Below are positions 32,031 through 41,521 of a DNA stretch of 56,057 nt, in pieces. Under the pieces are notes generated by a model. It was not told the DNA's origin. It did no database searches and saw only the letters and a list, made by a program, of their open reading frames with translations. Location of the stretch: NCBI GenBank assembly GCA_029936935.1, contig JAPYRQ010000005.1:1456-57512 (forward strand), in the 5' to 3' direction. Made by a program: the position numbers and the translations under genes. The first letter of the stretch is position 1. Each line of letters begins with the position of its first letter. Origin of the DNA: Dehalococcoidia bacterium. Its GTDB lineage: Bacteria > Chloroflexota > Dehalococcoidia > Lucifugimonadales > UBA1127.

Positions 32031-32894
32031 ATGACAACCATTGAAGACATCATATTGAGCCGTGATTGGCGCAATATTGCGTTGTTACGCCCGTTCTTGC
32101 CGGACGACTTCTGCTCTCAAGCCGCCAGGCTCATTCTCAACACCCCGGGCCGCGTCCTTATAGCTACCGGCTTCTACATCACCAGGGCAGGCGCTTCTGA
32201 GACGGATGGCCCGCCGGGGGCTTACTTCATGGGGCGGGCTCTCCAGGCTATGGGCTACCAGGTCACCTACGTGAGCGACCACTACAGCACTCCTCTGTTC
32301 GAGGGCTTGGTCGATCCTGACGACGTCGTCGAGTTCCCCATCGCAGATGCAGAGACCAGCGAGGCGTTTGCGGTGGACTTGTTGGAAAAGCTTCAACCAT
32401 CGGTGGTCATCGCCATCGAGCGATGCAGCTTCACCACGCCGGGCAGGTACCTGAACGCCAGGGGCGAGGATACCTCCGAGTACCACGCCAAGCTGGATTA
32501 CCTCTTCAAACACCACGACAACACGATAGGCATCGGCGATGGCGGCAACGAGATCGGTATGGGGAACGTGGCCGAGCATATTCCGGCTATCGACAAGCTC
32601 CCCGACGACCCGGCTACTACTACGGTGTCGCAACTGATCATTGCGAGTGTCTCCAACTGGGGTGGCTACGGGTTGATAGCGGCCCTCTCCCTGATGGCGG
32701 GGTGGAACCTTCTTCCGTCCGTTGAGGAGGAGAAGGAAGTCATACGCACGATAGTGGGCAACGGTGCGATAGATGCCAAAGCCGGGGAGCCAGTATTTGC
32801 TGTTGATGGCTTCTCCCTCAAGGAGAATGGCCAGACATTGGCTGAGCTTCACACCATGCTTGATGAACAGGGAATAATTTCGACAGACGGGTAA
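32031..32894 (+). CDS. DUF4392 / D-glutamate cyclase-like protein
   Basis: 287 residues. RVLIATGFYITRAGASETDGP-like start, GRALQAMGYQVTYVSDHYST, VVIAIERCSFTTPGRYLNARG (in parts), and TIGIGDGGNEIGMGNVAEHI are the DUF4392 marks. The human relative is D-glutamate cyclase (DGLUCY), which converts D-glutamate to 5-oxo-D-proline. No Shine-Dalgarno before ATG 32031 (GTTAACGTAACCGC), so leaderless translation is possible. A strong terminator follows. Confidence 0.8.
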   Translation: MTTIEDIILSRDWRNIALLRPFLPDDFCSQAARLILNTPGRVLIATGFYITRAGASETDGPPGAYFMGRALQAMGYQVTYVSDHYSTPLFEGLVDPDDVVEFPIADAETSEAFAVDLLEKLQPSVVIAIERCSFTTPGRYLNARGEDTSEYHAKLDYLFKHHDNTIGIGDGGNEIGMGNVAEHIPAIDKLPDDPATTTVSQLIIASVSNWGGYGLIAALSLMAGWNLLPSVEEEKEVIRTIVGNGAIDAKAGEPVFAVDGFSLKENGQTLAELHTMLDEQGIISTDG

Positions 32895-32904
32895 AGCAAA
32901 ACAA

Positions 32905-32942
32905 GAAGAGGCCCCCCGATACATCGGGGGGCCTCTCTTTTA
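32905..32942 (+). terminator. Terminator after the DUF4392 gene
   Basis: AGAGGCCCCCCGA-T-ACA-TCGGGGGGCCTCT, perfect 13-14 bp stem followed by CTTTTAAT. Located between the + strand DUF4392 stop and the converging rpoD stop at 32981. Confidence 0.9.
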
Positions 32943-32980
32943 ATGTCCGTTAGGGTGCTTAGGCCCAGGACTCGTCCTGG

Positions 32981-34543
32981 TTATTCCAGGAAGTCGCGGA
33001 GCTTGCGTGAACGGGTTGGGTGACGCAGCTTCCGCAGGGCCTTCGCCTCAATCTGCCGGATGCGCTCTCGCGTTACACCAAAGTCGCGTCCAACTTCTTC
33101 CAGCGTACGGCTCCTGCCGTCTATGAGGCCGAACCGGAGTTCCAGCACACGCCGTTCCCTATCGCTGAGGGTGTTCAACACGTCTTCAACCTGCTCCCGA
33201 AGAAGCTGGTAGGAGGCTGCATCGATTGGTGCCAGCGCGGCTCGGTCTTCAATGAAGTCGCCTAGGTGTGAGTCCTCTTCCTCGCCGATCGGCGTTTCAA
33301 GGGACACCGGCTCCTGGGATATTCGCAGAATCTCTCGGACACGCTCCGGGGTCTGCTCCAGGGATTCGGCAAGCTCCTCATTGCTGGGTTCCCGGCCGAA
33401 CTCCTGAATCAGGCGTCGCTGCTGCCTGAGCAGCTTGTTGATGGTCTCAACCATGTGCACCGGGATGCGGATCGTTCGGGCCTGGTCGGCGATTGCTCGC
33501 GTGATGGCCTGTCGAATCCACCAGGTGGCGTAGGTGCTGAACTTGTAGCCCTTACGGTAGTCGAACTTCTCAACCGCTCGTATGAGGCCAATGTTGCCTT
33601 CCTGGATGAGGTCCAGCAGGGACATGCCTCTGCCGATGTACTTCTTGGCTACGCTGACCACCAGGCGAAGGTTGGCCTCTGCCAGGTGGCGCTGGGCCCG
33701 TACGCCGTCATTGACCGATTTGTTGATGTGGTTGCCGATGAGCATCTCAAAGGGCAGAAGGTCTTCCAGAACCGTACCATCGGTTATCTGCTGAGCAAGC
33801 TGCTCGAGAGTCGTGTTTTGGCCCAACACCTCAATCACTTCAGGGGCCAAAAGGCGACTGTTCAGGGACAGGCTGATGATCTCCCGGGCAATGTCCGTCT
33901 CCTCAACTTTCATTGCAGGGGCGAGGGTCTGGACGATGTCCATCTTCATTTCGTTATCGATGGATGCCCGAAGCTTCGGGTCTTCCATGATCACGTGGAG
34001 GTTTACGGGGTTTTCAGCTTCAACGTGCTTGGCCAACTCTTTGGTCACAGGCCAGGTCTCCACCAAACGTCGAAGCAGTTCTACAGTGATCTGGCAGTTT
34101 GTTACTGTGCGTCCTGAGTCATCGCTCAAGTACTTCCTGAGCAATTGAATGTGCTTGAAGGCTTCCATGCGTCGGGCCAGGCTTCGCTCGTCCTGGGCAG
34201 TCAGCAGACTTACCCGTCCGATTTCGCGAAGGTACATCCGCACCGGATCGTCGATCATCTCGGCGGACTCTACCTCTACCTCGTCCTCCCACTCAACGTC
34301 CTCTTCTTTGCGAGCTTCTTCCAGCTCTTTGGACTGGGGCTCATCCGTTGTCCATGAAGAGGCAGCAGGCTTGCCGCCGTTTGTCTCGTCGGCTAGCTTT
34401 GTGCGGTCGCCAACAGGGATACCGATGTCTGCAGGCAGGACACCGCCTTCTTCTGACTCCTCTTCTTCGCCTTCATCGGCGGTAAGAGAAGCGTCAGACT
34501 TTGGCCGTCCACGGCCCCCTGATGATGGTTTCTTGGTTGTCAT
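32981..34543 (-). CDS. rpoD: Primary sigma factor RpoD (sigma-70)
   Basis: 520 residues. Acidic disordered N-terminus (about 20-95), region 1.2 [16 protein letters not shown], a non-conserved region, then region 2 ([20 protein letters not shown] in part, [14 protein letters not shown]), region 3 and region 4 with [12 protein letters not shown] and the [21 protein letters not shown]. Region 2.4 and 4.2 are intact, so standard -35/-10 recognition is expected. Starts 24 nt after the dnaG stop: dnaG-rpoD operon, like the macromolecular synthesis operon but without rpsU. Confidence 0.96.
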   Translation of the reverse strand: MTTKKPSSGGRGRPKSDASLTADEGEEEESEEGGVLPADIGIPVGDRTKLADETNGGKPAASSWTTDEPQSKELEEARKEEDVEWEDEVEVESAEMIDDPVRMYLREIGRVSLLTAQDERSLARRMEAFKHIQLLRKYLSDDSGRTVTNCQITVELLRRLVETWPVTKELAKHVEAENPVNLHVIMEDPKLRASIDNEMKMDIVQTLAPAMKVEETDIAREIISLSLNSRLLAPEVIEVLGQNTTLEQLAQQITDGTVLEDLLPFEMLIGNHINKSVNDGVRAQRHLAEANLRLVVSVAKKYIGRGMSLLDLIQEGNIGLIRAVEKFDYRKGYKFSTYATWWIRQAITRAIADQARTIRIPVHMVETINKLLRQQRRLIQEFGREPSNEELAESLEQTPERVREILRISQEPVSLETPIGEEEDSHLGDFIEDRAALAPIDAASYQLLREQVEDVLNTLSDRERRVLELRFGLIDGRSRTLEEVGRDFGVTRERIRQIEAKALRKLRHPTRSRKLRDFLE

Positions 34544-34566
34544 ATCAGCCTCCTGCTGGTCTCCCC

Positions 34567-36345
34567 TTAATATCCCCTGCGGACCCTGGTAGCAAAGAGT
34601 TCGCGAAGACGCTCATCCTGCTTCCTGAGTTCTTCAGTCACCTGAGTGGCGTCCTCTCCCTCGTCAAGGGCTTGGCTCAGTGATGTTGCTATCTGCGTCC
34701 GCATTTCCCGTAGGTGTCGTTCTTCTAATCTACGGACACAATGCAATAACGCTTCAGTTCGTTCCTTTTGGTCCATGGAGGGGAAGTCGCGGTCGACGAG
34801 CGTTTCCAAATGCTCCCGTAACGGGGCATCGACTAGTTCACGTAGTTCCTCAATTATAGAGCATTCTGCCCATTTTAAATAGACCTCACGGTTCTCGCTC
34901 TCATGGAAAAACTCCGGTTGGAGGTCCCCTGCAAACTCCTTGAGTTCAGGGTCTCGCAGCAACAGCGCCAGGCTATACGCCTCCAACTGATCCTGCTTGA
35001 AAGCCGCAGCTGCCACTTGCACATTCGGTGGTGGTATTGGGCTCCGCTGGCGTTGGTTCTTTGCGGTGGCGGCCCGCAACACGGACTGGCGCTGCCTCTG
35101 GAGCACCTCTTCCAGGGTGTGGCGGTTGATCCCCAGCAACTGACCCAAACGTTCCAGGTGACGGTCCTGCTCTGTGGAGTCCTGGATATCCAGCACCAAC
35201 GGCCCAAGCTCCTCCGTCAATGTGCGCTGGCCGTCCGTTGTCGTTAGATCGTATCTGGGTGGCAACAGCCGGAAGAAGAAATCTATCTTTGATTCAGCTG
35301 TGGCGATTACCTCAGGCCACCTGTCCGGTGCCTGCCGGATGAGGTCGTCAGGGTCTTTGCCGATGGGCAGGGTTGCGATCCTGACGTTGTCCACCCCAGC
35401 CCATGACGATTTGAGGCTCCGTAGTGTTGCTTCCTGCCCGGCGGCGTCGGCGTCCAGGGCCAGGACGTAGTTCTTGGCCAGCCTGGTCAGGTGCTCCACC
35501 TGCTGGTTCGTCAACGCTGTCCCCATAGAGGCTACAACGTTGGTGAACCCGTGTTGGTGGGCCATCAGCGCGTCCATGTATCCTTCAACGATTACAGCTT
35601 CGTCCTTGAGGCGAATGCCTTCCGATGCCACGTCCATGCCCCAGAGGATGGTCGATTTATCGAACAAGGGGGATTGGGGCGTGTTGAGGTACTTGGGCTG
35701 CCCACCGTCCAACTCCCTACCGCCGAAACCGACGGTCTGGCCTTCTGCGTTCTTGATAGGGAACATGAGTCGGCCGTGGAACAGGTCCCGTGTACGACCC
35801 TCATCGCTTTTGTGGAGGAGCCCCGCCTGCAGCATTTGGGTATCTGTAAAGCCCTGGCCTGCCAGATGGTTCTTCATGTCCTCCCAACCCGTGGGGCTGA
35901 GGCCCAGACCGAAGGCGTTTGCGGTCTCTGTGGATACACCACGCTTTTCCAGGTAGGCGCGAGCGTCGGCCCCGTCTTCAGAGTCCATGAGGTGTTTGTG
36001 GTAGAACTTGCCCACCTCCTCATTGGCTCGAAGCAGGGGGTTCATGGCTTCCTGGGATCGGCGCGAAGGTGCCTGAATGCCGAACTTGTCTGCCAGCGTC
36101 CTCAGCGCCTCTGTGAAGGTCAGGTTCTCCGCTTTCATGATGAAGCGGATGGCGTCACCACCCTCGGCACAGGCACCGAAGCATCGCCAGCTTCCACGTT
36201 CAGGGTTGACGACAAAGGACGGTGTCCGTTCCGTGTGGAATGGGCACCGCGCTTTCAGGTTGCGCCCGGCCTGAGTCAATGCCGTGTAGCCGGATACAAC
36301 CTCAACGATGTCTAAGCGACTTTTTACGTCGTCCAGCAGGCTCAT
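34567..36345 (-). CDS. dnaG: DNA primase
   Basis: 592 residues. Zinc-binding domain C34-PF-H37 ... C55-FGA-C59: the last pair is Cx3C where most primases have Cx2C. RNA polymerase core, then TOPRIM with [30 protein letters not shown] and [14 protein letters not shown] (acidic metal residues). C-terminal helicase-binding domain is present from about 450. TGAGGGCACA-ATG start. Makes Okazaki-fragment primers. Heads the operon with rpoD. Confidence 0.95.
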   Translation of the reverse strand: MSLLDDVKSRLDIVEVVSGYTALTQAGRNLKARCPFHTERTPSFVVNPERGSWRCFGACAEGGDAIRFIMKAENLTFTEALRTLADKFGIQAPSRRSQEAMNPLLRANEEVGKFYHKHLMDSEDGADARAYLEKRGVSTETANAFGLGLSPTGWEDMKNHLAGQGFTDTQMLQAGLLHKSDEGRTRDLFHGRLMFPIKNAEGQTVGFGGRELDGGQPKYLNTPQSPLFDKSTILWGMDVASEGIRLKDEAVIVEGYMDALMAHQHGFTNVVASMGTALTNQQVEHLTRLAKNYVLALDADAAGQEATLRSLKSSWAGVDNVRIATLPIGKDPDDLIRQAPDRWPEVIATAESKIDFFFRLLPPRYDLTTTDGQRTLTEELGPLVLDIQDSTEQDRHLERLGQLLGINRHTLEEVLQRQRQSVLRAATAKNQRQRSPIPPPNVQVAAAAFKQDQLEAYSLALLLRDPELKEFAGDLQPEFFHESENREVYLKWAECSIIEELRELVDAPLREHLETLVDRDFPSMDQKERTEALLHCVRRLEERHLREMRTQIATSLSQALDEGEDATQVTEELRKQDERLRELFATRVRRGY

Positions 36346-36408
36346 TGTGCCCTCAGTGGTTTTGTAGGCGGTGTGGAAGGAGTCACTATTCTACCTCCAC
36401 ATCCCAAA

Positions 36409-37335
36409 TTATCTATGGGTGTCACCATTCAATTTTTGAAGAGTATCCAATGCTTCCTGAAGGTCCGGAGGCAACGGTGCTGTTACTTCCATCGATTTGC
36501 CGGTAGACGGGAGACTGAACTCCAGGGTCTCTGCGTGAAGGAACTGCCGTTCCACTAACTTGGTTTTCCTGTTGCTGTACAGGGCATCTCCCACCAGCGG
36601 ATGGCCAATGGATGTCATGTGGACGCGTATCTGGTGGGTGCGGCCGGTCACCGGTCTGGCCTCCACCAAACTCACTTCATTGAATTCTTCCAGGGTGGCG
36701 TAGTTGGTCGTCGAATCGCGGCCATCAGGTACTATCGCCATCCGCTTGCGGCTCCGTGGGTCTCTGGCGATTGCCCCTTCAATGACCCCTGATGCCGGTT
36801 TAGGGATACCCCAGACAAGGGCCAGGTACCGTTTGTGGATAAGCCTCTTCTGAAGCTGCGTAGCCAGGGAGTTGTGGGCTGCATCGTTCTTGGCCACCAG
36901 CATCAAACCGGACGTGTCTTTGTCGAGTCGATGCACGATGCCTGGTCGCTGCACGCCGCCGATGCCGGAAAGGTACGGTCGAAGGGCAAGCAGAGCGTTG
37001 ACCAGCGTGTGGGACGGGTGGCCCGGCGCGGGGTGCACAGTGAGACCCCAGGGCTTGTCTACTACCATGAGGTCATCGTCTTCATAGAGGATGTTGATGG
37101 GAATGTCTTCCGGTTCCAGATCCAACGGCACCGGTGCCGGGATAGTGAGGGCAACCAGGTCTCCGGGGTGCACGGCTTGCGAGGGCTTGGCAGGCAGTCC
37201 GTTCAGAGTGCCCATACCGTCCTGGATGAGCTTGGCCAGCCTTGATCGCGTGAGGTCAGGGCAGCAGGATGCCAGGTAGCGATCCAGGCGAATCGCCGCC
37301 TTGTTGGCTGTGAACCGCCGCGTTTCAGTCGTCAT
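36409..37335 (-). CDS. rluD: RluA/RluD-family pseudouridine synthase
   Basis: 308 residues. N-terminal S4 RNA-binding domain (IRLDRYLASCCPDLTRSRLA), then the catalytic domain with D138 in PGIVHRLDKDTSGLMLVAKN, and RPVTGRTHQIRVHM. Modifies 23S rRNA uridines (RluD sites 1911/1915/1917 if orthologous; RluA-family specificity is not certain from sequence). ATG at 37335 lies inside the end of lspA, an 11-nt overlap, as is usual for the lspA-rluD pair. Confidence 0.9.
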   Translation of the reverse strand: MTTETRRFTANKAAIRLDRYLASCCPDLTRSRLAKLIQDGMGTLNGLPAKPSQAVHPGDLVALTIPAPVPLDLEPEDIPINILYEDDDLMVVDKPWGLTVHPAPGHPSHTLVNALLALRPYLSGIGGVQRPGIVHRLDKDTSGLMLVAKNDAAHNSLATQLQKRLIHKRYLALVWGIPKPASGVIEGAIARDPRSRKRMAIVPDGRDSTTNYATLEEFNEVSLVEARPVTGRTHQIRVHMTSIGHPLVGDALYSNRKTKLVERQFLHAETLEFSLPSTGKSMEVTAPLPPDLQEALDTLQKLNGDTHR

Positions 37336-37933
37336 TTCCTGCGGACTCCGCTGTGATGGATGCAGGCGCTTCATCGACGATGCCGTCCGGGTCGACGTGA
37401 TCGGTGAGTGGCCCCTGGGCAGGTTTTTCCTTCTCGAACAGGAACATTACCACCAGGACTGTTATCCCGACGACGATGGCAGAATCGGCCAGGTTGAATA
37501 TGGGCCAGGCCCCCACGTCCAAGAAATCTGTCACCCTACCCAGCCAAATGCGGTCTATCAGGTTCCCTATAGCGCCACCCAGTAGCAGCCCCAGGCTTAG
37601 GCGCACCAACCGCTCTGAGCCGGAGTGTGAGTGATAAAAGTACAACAGGATTCCCACCCCCACGAAAGACGCGATGGTCATGATGAACGTCTGGTCTGAG
37701 AACGTTCCGAACACCGCTCCGGTGTTGGTGGTGTAGGTTAAGCGGAAGAACCCCTCGTCGGGAACGGACTCATGGAGGCGGAGGTTGCTCCGGATCAGGG
37801 CTTTGGTGATCTGGTCGGCAATCACTACCAATGCAAATACTGGCACCAGCAACCAGTCCTGGTAGATTTTTGGTTTCTGGGGTTTTGATGCGGGTTCGGT
37901 CAACGCACTACTTCCTAATGTGGTTTCCAGCAT
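37325..37933 (-). CDS. lspA: Lipoprotein signal peptidase II
   Basis: About 202 residues with four TM helices. Conserved blocks: VVIADQITKALI, YTTNTGAVFGTF, GGAIGNLIDRIWLGRVTDFL (first catalytic Asp region) and FNLADSAIVVG (second catalytic Asp). C-terminal acidic tail of about 35 residues is longer than usual. Cleaves prolipoproteins, for which this window supplies at least three (13, 18370, 20697). Start set at ATG 37933; an earlier in-frame start at 37963 is the alternative. Confidence 0.92.
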   Translation of the reverse strand: MLETTLGSSALTEPASKPQKPKIYQDWLLVPVFALVVIADQITKALIRSNLRLHESVPDEGFFRLTYTTNTGAVFGTFSDQTFIMTIASFVGVGILLYFYHSHSGSERLVRLSLGLLLGGAIGNLIDRIWLGRVTDFLDVGAWPIFNLADSAIVVGITVLVVMFLFEKEKPAQGPLTDHVDPDGIVDEAPASITAESAGNDD

Positions 37934-38526
37934 CTGTCTCTCAGGGTAACACGCTGATTGCATTTGGAGTGCCGCTGTAAACTCGCGTCCCCCCTCCCCC
38001 CAATGCTTAGCATTGTCTGCTGCATAGGATCGAATAGATCACGTTCCTCGAAAATACTTAACATAACGACATTACTGGTAATTCAGGTTCACCCACGATC
38101 GAAGAGTCAACGCTGACATACTCAATCATGCTCTGGCGAAGGCTTGCACTTGGGTGTTCCGGACCCAAAATCGGCTGCTTTTGGGGCGTTGTGAGATTGT
38201 AAGGCGTCCTGTAGGGCTGTTGAAAAGCTACCTACCATTGCTTGAGCAAGCTTTTCTATGTCACTAACTTGGCACATATAGGGTGCTTACTTGCAGAGGG
38301 AAAAGTCCATTTCTAGGGGTTGCAAATTTGTAGTCAAGAAGATGCTGCAAATTCCTCCCAATTCGAAACTTTGGGGCACTGCCCATTAGACTTTGGATAG
38401 CAACAACATATGGGCATGTTGGAGGTAAATGGGGCGTGAGTCGGACTTTATTACTGCCGCCGGTAAATGCACCGATGTTCATAGCAGTGACCAGACAAAT
38501 GAATCCGGTGCGGGTCGGGGAGCCAA
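37934..38526. other. 593-bp stretch without recognisable gene
   Basis: Lower GC than its flanks. It has a hairpin GAAAAGCT/AGCTTTTC (about 38221-38258). A 72-codon open frame on the minus strand (38264-38482) has no ribosome site or recognisable content. I see no RNA gene. Confidence 0.5.
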
Positions 38527-38970
38527 CTAGAATCCCATCACCTGAATGAGGATTTCCCTCTGGCGGGGGTGGTCCAACTCGATAAAGAAGATGCGTTGGT
38601 AGGTGCCTAGCTGCATCGCTCCGTCAATTATAGGGATGGTCTCGCTGGTGCCAAGAGCCAGATGCTGGCAGTGGGCGTGGCCGTTGGGGCACTCATCCTC
38701 ATTCATATTGACAGTGCGGACGGTGAAGTCGTTGTGCCGGTAGTCTGCAGCGCGGGGGGCGATGTGCTCAAGGGTGCGCGCCAGATCCTCTAACAGGAGG
38801 GGTTCCATTTCATTGATCTTGATGGCGGCAGTCGTGTGCTTTGAGTAGACCAGGACATTACCCGAAGTAACGCCGGTTTCTCGGGCCGAGTCGACGATCT
38901 GGTCAGTGATATCGATGAAGTCCGGTGCTTCGGACGATTCCAAGCTGATGCGGAAGTTGTGAATCCGCAT
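38527..38970 (-). CDS. YjbQ/UPF0047 family protein
   Basis: 147 residues, start MRIHNFRISLESSEAPDF chosen because family members begin there; the longer open frame upstream has no family similarity. Conserved SKHTTAAIKINEMEPLLL, HAHCQHLALGTSETIPI and GTYQRIFFIELDHPRQRE. These His and Glu residues form a small metal or phosphate site. E. coli YjbQ has weak thiamine-phosphate synthase activity; the physiological role is unsettled. Confidence 0.9.
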   Translation of the reverse strand: MRIHNFRISLESSEAPDFIDITDQIVDSARETGVTSGNVLVYSKHTTAAIKINEMEPLLLEDLARTLEHIAPRAADYRHNDFTVRTVNMNEDECPNGHAHCQHLALGTSETIPIIDGAMQLGTYQRIFFIELDHPRQREILIQVMGF

Positions 38971-39190
38971 CGACGACTCTACTGTCGGGATAGCGAAAAG
39001 GTGACCATTGTGACTCACCTGTTGTCGGATCAACGTTTCGCCTTCCCCTCTAACCGGCATGCTGAAAGAATATGTTTTGGTGACCTCAACATGTCTGGAA
39101 CATGAACGTGAATACGGTACCTGATTGGGTAGGTGGATGTCAACGAAACATGGTGAATTTCGTGACTGGTGCGATGCAGCGAATTCCTCA

Positions 39191-39454
39191 TTAAATATAG
39201 TCGTCCTCTCCTTGGTCACCAGAGTCCCATCCGGTCCTTTCAGGCTGGCTTCGATCCGACGACACAGGAGCCGACCCAACCTCTTCAAACAACTCAATGG
39301 CCAGCCGGTGTTTACAGGGGTGGCCAGGCCCATGCCGGACGTAGTCGGAGCACTCACAGTGGCCGTTGATGACGTCATAGGTCTGTAAGCCGTCTTCAGC
39401 ACCGACACGGTAGTGCCTCCGGTACTTGAGTTCCTGGATTGGGCGGAGGAACAC
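39191..39454 (-). CDS. Short SWIM zinc-finger protein, possibly truncated
   Basis: 87 residues from GTG 39454. The finger is HCECSDYVRHGPGHPCKHRL: the CxC...CxH signature of SWIM domains, which bind DNA or protein. Upstream part (KYRRHYRVGAEDGLQTYDV) is the usual beta strand pair. The tail is acidic. No ribosome site is evident at the GTG, so this may be the 3' part of a longer gene. Divergent from the XRE gene 50 bp away. Confidence 0.6.
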   Translation of the reverse strand: MFLRPIQELKYRRHYRVGAEDGLQTYDVINGHCECSDYVRHGPGHPCKHRLAIELFEEVGSAPVSSDRSQPERTGWDSGDQGEDDYI

Positions 39455-39503
39455 GATGAATCCTGCCTTCTCGATAATTTGGATAATTACTGAGAAGGTT
39501 CTA

Positions 39504-39731
39504 ATGATTCAATGCAGATTACGGGAAATGATGGCGGAACGAAGCCGTGACGAGCGACGGCGAATTACGTATGACGTCATTTTGGCTAACACGGGGATAT
39601 CTAAGTCAACATTGAGCCGAATGAGTAGTGATAAAGAGGGTCGGATTGGTGTGGAAGTAATGAATCGCCTTTGTCAGTACTTTGATTGTCAGCCAGGAGA
39701 CCTGTTTGTCTACGTGAAAGAGACTAGCTAA
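39504..39731 (+). CDS. Small XRE-family (Cro/CI-type) HTH regulator
   Basis: 75 residues from ATG 39504 after GAGAAGG. The HTH: RRRITYDVILANTGISKSTL as helices 2-3, then RIGVEVMNRLCQYFDCQPGD (helices 4-5), similar to YozG-type short XRE proteins. Binds DNA as a dimer; target unknown. It stands alone between a SWIM protein and a kinase-like membrane protein. Confidence 0.8.
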   Translation: MIQCRLREMMAERSRDERRRITYDVILANTGISKSTLSRMSSDKEGRIGVEVMNRLCQYFDCQPGDLFVYVKETS

Positions 39732-39795
39732 TGAATCCGAATCGGTTCAAGGCTGAAGCACTGTCTTTTTGAATCTACTTCGCCTCCATTTGGAG

Positions 39796-41154
39796 CTATT
39801 TCTTGGGCCGGCGAGGAGCAAGCCATTTTGTGACTGAAAGTCGTTGATGAAGACCAAACGGCATCATCATCATTGTTTGATCTAGTGCGATACGCATCAG
39901 AAGTGGTTTTCTTAGGGGACGAGCAGTTAAATAGGCGATGGCCCCAAGTATGGGTATCAGGCTCAGAAATAGCACCACTAGGCCATGTACCCCTGGCGAG
40001 CTTCTAGAGGTTCGGGAGCTTCGCCAACGAAAAATCCTTAATAGATCTCGAAACCAAAAGGCAAGAGTCCAAGAAAAACGGGCCAAACTGCGGACTCCAG
40101 GAATTGGTACTGGAATCGCTATGGTCAATACCAGATGAGCTCCTAAATGATGCATTGCTGATTGTGCTTGCGGCTCTGCGATCAATGAGTTGAGCTCCTC
40201 AGCTTGGATGTGGCTGATAAGTCGTAATTGTTCCCAGCGATTGATTCCATCGCTTAAATGTTGGTTCGCAGTTTGGTCCGCCGCTGCAAGCAACTTGCCG
40301 TAATAGTTATAGACACGCTTCCAATCCAACAAAAAATAGCTAAGTTTAGCTAGCCGCCCCCACAGTCGAGGCTCAGCTTCCTTCCAAGAGCGCATTTCCT
40401 CCTCCGCAGAACCTATTGATTCCACAAGGTGAGAAGTGCGCTCGTCTCCTAAAGCGATTTGTATCTCTGGAAGGTTCGTATTTACGTATAGCTCCAATTT
40501 TGCAAAATCGATATCGTCAAAAACCGGAATCGCCCCTTGCTTCCACGCAGAACGAAACTGCCCTTTACCGGGAAGTGGTGTTACGAAAGCCGATTCCAGA
40601 TCAATTATTGTCATATCGCCTGATAGTGTTCGAATCAAGTTGGTTGTGGCATGGGGATTTACTGGACTCACCTGCCAGACCGAAAAACCAATTTCAGCGA
40701 AGTATTTGGATACAGTTCTGAGAAAATCGATACCCTCACTACGATGTTTCAGGGCCTCGCCTTGAATGTATTCGGTTACCAGCCCGTATTTGCCATCTGA
40801 TTCTTGAATAGATATGGCTGGAGCCACGAGGTTTCGACCAAATCGGAATTGAGTCAGCAGACCAGTAATCGTTCTCCGATGGAGGGCAGCTTCCAGGCTG
40901 GAGATACGGCGATCGTAAGGAAACCTGGATTGATAGCAGAACCAGTAGAGCCATCGAACAATGAGAGGTGGATCGAACACTTTTGTCGCGGTCCCGAGAT
41001 CGGGGTTCAATAAAACGGTGCTAGCGACTGAATGCGCTATGTAGGATCGATCCCCGATATCAGCGGTAGTGCTCTCATCCGTTCCAGATGGAATCGGAAG
41101 GACAGCGGTTATGGGGGATTCCTGATCGTTGTCTGAGCGAAATATGTTTCTCAT
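39796..41154 (-). CDS. Membrane-anchored kinase-like protein with degenerate active site
   Basis: 452 residues. Residues about 50-290 look like an aminoglycoside-phosphotransferase/protein-kinase fold: YGLVTEYIQGEAL (hinge), NPHATTNLIRTLSGDMTIID (catalytic-loop region). The metal Asp (D185 in IIDLES) and loop Asn (N172) are present, but the base Asp expected five residues before the Asn is Pro167. C-terminal part has two hydrophobic segments (about 340-365, 390-412). Low GC. May phosphorylate a lipid or glycan, or be a pseudokinase. Lies beside glmS but in its own unit. Confidence 0.55.
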   Translation of the reverse strand: MRNIFRSDNDQESPITAVLPIPSGTDESTTADIGDRSYIAHSVASTVLLNPDLGTATKVFDPPLIVRWLYWFCYQSRFPYDRRISSLEAALHRRTITGLLTQFRFGRNLVAPAISIQESDGKYGLVTEYIQGEALKHRSEGIDFLRTVSKYFAEIGFSVWQVSPVNPHATTNLIRTLSGDMTIIDLESAFVTPLPGKGQFRSAWKQGAIPVFDDIDFAKLELYVNTNLPEIQIALGDERTSHLVESIGSAEEEMRSWKEAEPRLWGRLAKLSYFLLDWKRVYNYYGKLLAAADQTANQHLSDGINRWEQLRLISHIQAEELNSLIAEPQAQSAMHHLGAHLVLTIAIPVPIPGVRSLARFSWTLAFWFRDLLRIFRWRSSRTSRSSPGVHGLVVLFLSLIPILGAIAYLTARPLRKPLLMRIALDQTMMMMPFGLHQRLSVTKWLAPRRPKK

Positions 41155-41521
41155 AAGAGTTGGCTCATCTTAAGGGAACGACCGAAAACTGTCGACTCAA
41201 GTGTAGTTACCCGTTGTTTGAATCCAGAAGGGGGAATTTCTCTTTAACCATAGCCTGGAGGCCTGACGACCCTGGCTATCAATTGGCCTCGAGCTGTTCC
41301 ATGTGTTCTTGGCCACTATTGCAATAGCTCTTGATCTGGCAATGGTGGCTTGTCGGGGGTTGGGACGGTTAAATGGAGTCAAAATCGGTAGTTACCGCTT
41401 GGGGGTTACAGCTGGTGATATGAGGGTATCTGAAAATATGGCCGGATTAAGTGGCGCACTGACACAAGAGGAACCCTTGAGAGTCGACTCGAAGATTGAG
41501 ATAACGAAGCGAACAATCCGG
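41155..41521. other. 367-bp stretch without recognisable gene
   Basis: Between the kinase-like gene start and the glmS stop. Open frames here run into glmS in the wrong direction and have no ribosome sites. I see no structured RNA or repeat. Confidence 0.5.

Noticed and set aside
38264-38482. 72-codon minus-strand open frame
   Set aside because: No ribosome site, no recognisable composition or motif; left as unassigned intergenic DNA.
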